Shown: piece by piece, positions 59,210-64,000 of the stretch
Layout: every line of letters starts with the position of its first letter
Numbering within the stretch: the first letter of the stretch is position 1
Assembly: GCF_015712165.1 (NCBI RefSeq)
Contig: NZ_JADPZX010000001.1
Location: forward strand, 6,274,001-6,338,000
Source: Streptomyces spinoverrucosus
GTDB lineage: Bacteria; Actinomycetota; Actinomycetes; Streptomycetales; Streptomycetaceae
Direction of reading: 5' to 3'
DNA length: 64,000 bases
Translations under genes and position numbers: made by a program
The notes under the pieces: generated by a model
Told to the model about the DNA's origin: nothing
The model's database searches: none
The model's input: only the letters and a program-made list of their open reading frames with translations

Positions 59210-59760
59210 ACGACGCGGACATCGCCGGCCTTCTCCTCCGCCTGGTGCTCGGTGGCACGATGATCGCCCACGGCTGGAACCACGCGTTCGGCGGCGGACG
59301 ACTGCCGGGAACCGCCCGCTGGTTCGAGTCCATCGGGATCCGGCCCGGCAGACTGCACGCCCTGCTCGCCACACTGACCGAGCTCGGCGCAGGAGTACTG
59401 CTGGTCGCCGGCCTGCTGAACGCACTCGCCGCCGGCGCGGTGATCGGCACCATGGCCGTCGCCCTGATCGCCAACCACCTGCGCAACGGCTTCTTCATCT
59501 TCCGGCCCGGAGAAGGCTACGAGTACGTCCTGATGATCATCGTCGTGGCGGCGGCACTGGCCGCCCTGGGCCCCGGGAGGCTCTCCGCCGACCATCTGAT
59601 CGGCGTCGGACTCGACGGCTGGTCAGGGCTCGCCACCGCCGTCGGGATCGGCTCGGTCGGCGCGGCCGGGCTGCTCGCGACCTGCTGGCGGCGGCCGGCG
59701 CCCCGACGTCAGACCGACCCCGACCGCCAGGCCGACGACCCCCAACTCCAGCCCGAGTAG
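59206..59760 (+). CDS. DoxX family membrane protein with charged tail
   Basis: A 184-residue membrane protein with DoxX-type helices: LLLRLVLGGTMIAHGWNHAF, LLATLTELGAGVLLVAGLLN, AAGAVIGTMAVALIANHLRN, and EYVLMIIVVAAALAALGP. A further hydrophobic segment (about 135-160) and a charged 25-residue tail make it longer than the DoxX protein at 4316. It is translationally coupled to the CoA transferase and 33 bases before the amidohydrolase, so it belongs to the same unit. A role as quinone-linked redox partner is a family-based guess only. Confidence 0.8.
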   Translation: MNDADIAGLLLRLVLGGTMIAHGWNHAFGGGRLPGTARWFESIGIRPGRLHALLATLTELGAGVLLVAGLLNALAAGAVIGTMAVALIANHLRNGFFIFRPGEGYEYVLMIIVVAAALAALGPGRLSADHLIGVGLDGWSGLATAVGIGSVGAAGLLATCWRRPAPRRQTDPDRQADDPQLQPE

Positions 59761-59793
59761 AGACCGTTCGACCCAAGGTTCCCAGGAGGACTG

Positions 59794-60984
59794 ATGGAGA
59801 TCCCGAAGCTGATCGACGTGGACGCCCATGTCGTCGAGCCGCCGACCCTGTGGAGCAGCCGGCTTCCCGCGCGGCTCAAGGAGCGCGGGCCGCGCATCGT
59901 GCACGCACCAGGCGGCGAGGTCGAACTCGTCGACGGCAAGTACGTCGAGAAGCCCGGCACCGAGGGGCCCGACGTGGCCTGGTGGGTCTACGAGGACACC
60001 TGGACCCAGATCAAGCGGTACATAGCCGCGGCCGGCGTACCCGCGGACGAGGTCACCAACGACGGTGTCACCTATGAGGACATGCGCCCCGGCTGCTGGA
60101 TCCCGTCGGAGCGCATCGCGGACATGGAGCTCAACGGGGTCGAGGCGCAGATGTGCTTCCCCAACTACCCGCGTTTCTGCGGTCAGATCTTCCTCTGGGG
60201 CAAGGACCGCGACCTCGCGCTCCAGTGCGTCAAGGCCTACAACGACTGGATGGTCGAGGAGTGGTGCGGTTCCAGCGGGGGCCGGCTCATCCCGCAGTGT
60301 CTCATCCCCCTGTGGGACGTCGACCTCGCCGTCGCCGAGCTGCGCCGCAACGCGGCCCGCGGCGTGCCGGCCGTCGCGTTCAGCGAACTGCCCGCGTACC
60401 TGGGCCTGCCGAGTCTGCACTCGCGGTACTGGGACCCGTTCTTCGCGGCCTGCGAGGAGACGGGCACGGTGCTCTCCATGCACATCGGCTCGGGCACCAA
60501 GACGCCGCAGACCTCGCCCGACGCACCAGGAGCGGTCGGCGCGACCATCATCTTCGGCAACAGCGTGGCCAGCATGACGGACTTCCTGTTCTCGGGCGTC
60601 CTGCACCGATTCCCGAAGCTGAAGCTGCTGTACGCCGAGGCGCAGATCGGATGGGTGCCGTACCTGCTCGAACGGGTCGACGACGTCTGGGAGACGCACC
60701 GCGGCTGGGCGCAGGGCCAGAACCAGTGCCCCGAGCCACCGTCCACGTACTACTACCGGCAGATCACCAGCTGCTTCTTCAAGGACAACGTGGGGGTGGA
60801 ACTGCTCGACCGGGTCGGCCTCGACAACGTGACCTTCGAGACGGACTACCCGCACCAGGACGGCACCTGGCCGCGCTCGCGCGAGGCGGCCGCCGAACAG
60901 TTCGGACACCTCGACGAGAAGGCCGTCCGCCAGATCGCCCGGGGCAACGCCATCAGGCTCCTCGGCCTTGACCTTCCGGTCTGA
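59794..60984 (+). CDS. Amidohydrolase family (ACMSD-like) protein
   Basis: A 396-residue amidohydrolase-2 protein: LIDVDAHVVEPPTLWSSRLP at the start (metal-binding DxH), VEAQMCFPNYPRFCGQIF, LQCVKAYNDWMVEEWCG, TVLSMHIGSGTKTP (metal His), and the final metal aspartate in FETDYPHQDGTWPRSRE. This architecture is shared by 2-amino-3-carboxymuconate semialdehyde decarboxylase, resorcylate decarboxylases and ring-opening hydrolases in steroid or cyclic-acid catabolism. It could carry out a C-C bond cleavage or decarboxylation in the pathway. AGGAGGA lies just before ATG 59794. Immediately downstream is the regulator gene. Confidence 0.85.
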   Translation: MEIPKLIDVDAHVVEPPTLWSSRLPARLKERGPRIVHAPGGEVELVDGKYVEKPGTEGPDVAWWVYEDTWTQIKRYIAAAGVPADEVTNDGVTYEDMRPGCWIPSERIADMELNGVEAQMCFPNYPRFCGQIFLWGKDRDLALQCVKAYNDWMVEEWCGSSGGRLIPQCLIPLWDVDLAVAELRRNAARGVPAVAFSELPAYLGLPSLHSRYWDPFFAACEETGTVLSMHIGSGTKTPQTSPDAPGAVGATIIFGNSVASMTDFLFSGVLHRFPKLKLLYAEAQIGWVPYLLERVDDVWETHRGWAQGQNQCPEPPSTYYYRQITSCFFKDNVGVELLDRVGLDNVTFETDYPHQDGTWPRSREAAAEQFGHLDEKAVRQIARGNAIRLLGLDLPV

Positions 60985-61024
60985 CCTGCAAGTTTGATAT
61001 TTGAGGTAATCTGCAATCAGCCCG

Positions 61025-61054
61025 ACTGCAGGACCAATCGATCAACTGCAGGAC
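61025..61054 (+). promoter_or_regulatory. 10-bp direct repeat before the GntR gene
   Basis: ACTGCAGGAC occurs at 61025-61034 and 61045-61054, a 20-base period that puts both on one face of the helix. It lies within 45 bases of the proposed GTG start and may be an autoregulatory site. Confidence 0.45.
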
Positions 61055-61068
61055 TACGAGTCGAGGAC

Positions 61069-61815
61069 GTGACGGTCATCAGCAAGGTCCAGGGGTCCGC
61101 CGCCCTGCCGGCGAGCGACGAGCACAGGGCGCTGCCGGGCGCCAACCTGCCCAGGCTCAGCAGCGGCGAGCAAGTGCGCCTCTATGTACGCCGGTTGGTC
61201 TTCGACGGCTACCTCGAGGCGGGCCAGAAGGTGCCGCAGGACGCGATCGCGGAGGCCCTCGGCGTCTCCCGTATCCCGGTCCGTGAGGCGCTCATCGTCC
61301 TGGAGCGCGAGGGCTGGGTGACGATGATCCCGCACCGTGGCGCCTTCGTGAACGCCCTCGACGAGAACTCCGTGCGCGACCACTACGAGCTGTACGGGAT
61401 GTTCTACGGGTTCGCGGTGCGCCGTGCCGTCGAGCGCCGGGGCGCCGATCTCGCGCAACGCCTCAAGCCGATCCAGGAGCAGATCCACAAGGAGAAGGAC
61501 GCCGGCCGGCTGCACGAGCTGACCCTGTCCTTCCATCGCGCGGTCATCGACGCGGCACAGTCGCCGCGGCTGAAGACGGTGGTCCGGCAGATGACCGACA
61601 TCGTGCCCGGCAACTTCTTCGAGTTGGTCCCGGGGGCCGACGCTCTGGAGCGTGACGGCACCGCGGCGATCGTGGCCGCCATCGAGCGGGGTTACTCGGA
61701 GATCGCGGAGCGCGAGTACGGAACCATGTTGCGGCGCCAGGGCGATCTGGTCGTCGACCTCTTCCGTACGAAGGGTCTGCTGGAGGCGGAGGCCGCGACG
61801 GAAGCGGGTTCCTGA
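61069..61815 (+). CDS. GntR/FadR (FCD) family regulator of the CoA cluster
   Basis: A 248-residue regulator: winged helix-turn-helix at about 25-90 (SSGEQVRLYVRRLVFDGYLE, KVPQDAIAEALGVSRIPVRE, LIVLEREGWVTMIPHRGAFV) and an FCD domain (about 97-225) with LTLSFHRAVIDAAQSPRL. The likely ligand is an acyl-CoA or the free acid of the cluster. The start is uncertain: GTG 61069 suits the domain, but its GAGG is only 2 bases away; an upstream frame to 60994 exists. Positioned between the amidohydrolase and ligase genes, it probably controls both flanking units. Confidence 0.8.
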   Translation: MTVISKVQGSAALPASDEHRALPGANLPRLSSGEQVRLYVRRLVFDGYLEAGQKVPQDAIAEALGVSRIPVREALIVLEREGWVTMIPHRGAFVNALDENSVRDHYELYGMFYGFAVRRAVERRGADLAQRLKPIQEQIHKEKDAGRLHELTLSFHRAVIDAAQSPRLKTVVRQMTDIVPGNFFELVPGADALERDGTAAIVAAIERGYSEIAEREYGTMLRRQGDLVVDLFRTKGLLEAEAATEAGS

Positions 61816-61834
61816 TCGGTCCACGGTCCGGATC

Positions 61835-61866
61835 GCCGGGCGGTCGTCGCATCCGGACCGCCCGGC
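61835..61866 (+). terminator. Hairpin after the GntR gene
   Basis: GCCGGGCGGTC (61835-61845) pairs perfectly over 11 bp with 61856-61866 around a 10-base loop, in the gap before the ligase gene. Confidence 0.65.
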
Positions 61867-61920
61867 ATCCGGGGACGTACGCGCACCTGAGCGTGAATAC
61901 TTTATGCGATAGGAGGCGGT

Positions 61921-63564
61921 ATGGCGGACTGGGTGAACGACGACCAGTACAGCCTTCTCGATCTGCTGGACCGACGGCTGTCCGCCGATCCGGACGGGTC
62001 CTTCCTCGACCTGTGCGGTACGCCGTACTCCGCCGCCGAGCTCGACCGCGAGGCGGAGCGCGTCGCGATCGGCCTGGCGGAGCTCGGTGTGGGCCGCGGG
62101 TCCACGGTCGCGACCATCCTGGAGAACGGTCCCGAAGCGGTGGTCGTGTGGTTCGCGATCCACCGCCTCGGGGCGATCTCGGTCCCGGTCAACACGGCCC
62201 TGAAGGGCGCGCTGCTGCGGCATCAGCTCCACGACGCGTCCTCGTCCGTGGTCGTGGTGCACGCGGAGCTCATGGAACGTCCGCTGGCTGTCCTCGACAG
62301 CTTGGACGACGTACGCCACCTGGTCGTCGTCGACGAGAACGGGCGTGCGCTGCCCGAGGCGCCGGGCGTTGCCGTGCACGCATGGGACGACCTGCTGAAA
62401 GCCTCCGGCAGTCGGTCACCGACGCTGGTACGGCCCTCGGATCTCGGGACGATCGTCTACACCGGCGGCACCACCGGCCCGTCCAAGGGCTGCGCCCTCA
62501 GCCACCAGTACCACCTGTCGATCGCCCGGCAGATCATCGACTCGTGGGGCCGCACCCCCGAGGACGTGGTGTGGAGTCCGCTTCCGCTCTTCCACTTCAA
62601 CGCCATCTCGTGCCTGCTGACGGGCACACTGCTCAGCGGCGGCCGCGCGGCGCTCTCCCGGCGATTCTCCGTCTCGGGATTCTGGCCCGAGATCAACCGG
62701 ACCGGCGCCACGATCGCCTCCATGCTCGGTTCGCTGGCCGTACTCGTCGCCAAGGCCGGTGATCACCCCGGCGCGCGGAACTCGGGAACGGCCGACGCGA
62801 ACACGACCCTGCGTCTGGTCACGGGAGCGCCGATGCCACCGGAGATCGACGCGCTCTTCCGGTCCAGGTTCGGCGTGACCACGTTCAGCAACGCCTACGG
62901 GACCACCGAGGCGTCCCTCATCTCGTGGCTGCCGGCCGGGAACCCGGGGAAGCCCGGCTCGGCGGGACTGGTCAACTCCGACGCCTTCATTGTCGACATC
63001 TTCGATGACGACGACCGCTCCGTCCCGGTGGGCACCGAAGGCGAGATCGTCTGCCGGCCTCGCAAGCCGCACGCCATGTTCGAGGGCTACTGGAAGCGCC
63101 CGGAGGCCACCGTCCAGGCTTGGCGAAATCTCTGGTTCCACACCGGGGACATCGGGCGGATCGACGCGGACGGCTACCTGTACTTCGTGGACCGCAAGGC
63201 CGACTACATGCGACGGCGCGGAGAGAACATCTCCAGCTGGGAGATAGAGAAGGTCTTCCACGAACACCCCGCTGTGCGCGATGTCTGCGTCCATGCCGTG
63301 GCCAGCGCCGTGTCCGAGGACGACGTCAAGGTCACCGTCGTACTCAAGGAACCGGACGAGGGCGAGCGGCCGACCGAAGAGGACCTGTGCCGCTGGTCGA
63401 TCGACCAACTCCCGTACTACGCCGTACCGCGCTACTTCGAGTTCCGCGACGCGCTCCCGCTGAGCGCGACCGGCCGCTCCGCCAAGCATGTGCTGCGGGC
63501 GGAAGGCGTCACTGAGGCGACCTGGGACCGCGAAGCCGCCGGCATCGCCTTCGAGCGCCGCTGA
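61921..63564 (+). CDS. AMP-dependent acyl-CoA synthetase (ANL superfamily)
   Basis: A 547-residue adenylate-forming ligase. The P-loop-like A3 motif is IVYTGGTTGPSKGCALSH (about residues 177-194), the A5 motif is SNAYGTTEASLISW, the A7 motif is WFHTGDIGRIDADGYLYFVD and the A8 motif is RKADYMRRRGENISSWEIE. The catalytic lysine is in TGRSAKHVL near the C-terminus. It resembles CaiC-type carnitine/crotonobetaine and related carboxylate-CoA ligases. It would activate the cluster substrate as a CoA ester with ATP. The ATG at 61921 follows TAGGAGG by 6 bases. The stop overlaps the next crotonase start (TGATG). Confidence 0.9.
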   Translation: MADWVNDDQYSLLDLLDRRLSADPDGSFLDLCGTPYSAAELDREAERVAIGLAELGVGRGSTVATILENGPEAVVVWFAIHRLGAISVPVNTALKGALLRHQLHDASSSVVVVHAELMERPLAVLDSLDDVRHLVVVDENGRALPEAPGVAVHAWDDLLKASGSRSPTLVRPSDLGTIVYTGGTTGPSKGCALSHQYHLSIARQIIDSWGRTPEDVVWSPLPLFHFNAISCLLTGTLLSGGRAALSRRFSVSGFWPEINRTGATIASMLGSLAVLVAKAGDHPGARNSGTADANTTLRLVTGAPMPPEIDALFRSRFGVTTFSNAYGTTEASLISWLPAGNPGKPGSAGLVNSDAFIVDIFDDDDRSVPVGTEGEIVCRPRKPHAMFEGYWKRPEATVQAWRNLWFHTGDIGRIDADGYLYFVDRKADYMRRRGENISSWEIEKVFHEHPAVRDVCVHAVASAVSEDDVKVTVVLKEPDEGERPTEEDLCRWSIDQLPYYAVPRYFEFRDALPLSATGRSAKHVLRAEGVTEATWDREAAGIAFERR

Positions 63565-64000
63565 TGAGCGAGGACTCACCGATGACGCACCACAACGCGC
63601 AGTCGGGCGACGACAGTCCGACAGGCCTGACCGGAGACGATCTGGGGACGCCGTTTCTGCGCCTGGAACGCGAGGGCCCGCTCGCCTGGTGCATCGTCGA
63701 CCGGCCCGACTCCCGCAACGCGCTCACCAGCGCCATGTACTTCGGCATCCGCCGAGCCGTCGACGTGGTGAACCGCGACGATTCCCTGTCCGCCCTGATC
63801 ATCACCGGAACCGACGACATCTTCATGCCGGGCGGCGAACTGCGCGGCAAGGAGCCCGACCGCTGGCTGGACTTCCCCGACCTGCTCGGCATGGACTCCA
63901 CACCGTTCGAGGCCATCCGCCGGTCCCCGAAGCCGGTCGTCTCGGCCGTCAACGGCAAGGCGCAGGGCGGCGGTCTGCTCATCGCGATGCTCTCCGACGT
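63564..64000 (+). CDS. Enoyl-CoA hydratase/isomerase family protein (partial, runs off the window)
   Basis: A crotonase-fold protein cut by the window edge after about 145 codons. Visible are LAWCIVDRPDSRNALTSAMY, LIITGTDDIFMPGGELRGKE (oxyanion loop 1, with Met-Pro in place of the usual Ala) and KPVVSAVNGKAQGGGLLIAM (oxyanion loop 2). The catalytic glutamates lie beyond the end. The N-terminal 30 residues are a polar extension. ATG 63564 shares one base with the ligase stop, so translation is coupled; ATG 63582 (in CCGATGACG, approximate) is an alternative. It probably acts on the CoA ester made by the ligase. Confidence 0.8.
   Translation, partial: MSEDSPMTHHNAQSGDDSPTGLTGDDLGTPFLRLEREGPLAWCIVDRPDSRNALTSAMYFGIRRAVDVVNRDDSLSALIITGTDDIFMPGGELRGKEPDRWLDFPDLLGMDSTPFEAIRRSPKPVVSAVNGKAQGGGLLIAMLSD

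Noticed and set aside
1..64000. CRISPR arrays, tRNA or rRNA genes
   Set aside because: No regularly spaced repeats and no cloverleaf or rRNA-like sequence were noticed on reading the window.

Overview
The window is high-GC DNA with frequent GTG starts, stop/start overlaps of the ATGA and GTGA kind, twin-arginine secreted glycosidases and many TetR regulators next to oxidoreductases. This is the style of a Streptomyces-type actinomycete chromosome, probably an accessory or arm region. I see no tRNA, rRNA or CRISPR array.

1-31.7 kb is a patchwork of small redox units, most with their own TetR regulator. After the tail of an ATPase-domain protein come an intradiol-type dioxygenase and a SnoaL-like protein, then a four-gene reductase operon (MDR, SDR, DoxX, luciferase-like) divergent from a TetR gene. 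At 7.3-9.8 kb lies a transposon graveyard: a tnpB broken by a 37-bp hairpin insertion, plus IS3-type and Tn3-type remnants. Next are an NAD(P)H-binding protein with an MFS exporter, a frameshifted SDR with a divergent TetR, and another TetR with a perfect palindromic operator. A set of reductases follows, including two F420-reductase-like paralogues whose first halves are almost identical in DNA (gene conversion). After the GH95 gene and a dienelactone hydrolase come an SDR, a P450, a fused ferredoxin/ferredoxin reductase and a TetR gene, then a further TetR gene.

21.8-48 kb holds the most coherent system: an L-fucose utilisation regulon. Two secreted alpha-L-fucosidases (GH95 at 21.8 kb, GH29 at 32.4 kb) would release L-fucose. 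A sugar ABC importer (43.5-47.3 kb) would take it up. A nine-gene minus-strand operon (42.6 to 34.6 kb), with every gene overlapping the next, encodes mutarotase, fucose dehydrogenase, lactonase, fuconate dehydratase, 2-keto-3-deoxy-fuconate dehydrogenase and the final hydrolase that yields pyruvate and L-lactate. LutA, LutB and LutC at its end would oxidise the lactate to pyruvate. A GntR/FCD regulator sits downstream of the importer. A shared motif close to ACATCCGATGT stands in front of both fucosidase genes, the catabolic operon and the importer, tying the scattered units into one proposed regulon.

48-55.2 kb mixes intact genes (a DUF6069-like membrane protein, a lipoprotein diacylglyceryl transferase, a NarL-type two-component pair) with decayed ones: a truncated SDR, a siderophore-interacting protein remnant, trxA with a stop codon, an integrase tail, a DUF1998 tail and a truncated helicase. 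The last three look like the remains of a mobile or defence island.

55.2-64 kb is a CoA-dependent catabolic cluster (3-hydroxyacyl-CoA dehydrogenase, thiolase, crotonases, CoA transferase, DoxX-like protein, amidohydrolase, GntR regulator, acyl-CoA ligase) for a carboxylic acid I cannot identify. An AT-rich 13-bp motif recurs at two of its promoters. The last gene runs off the window.
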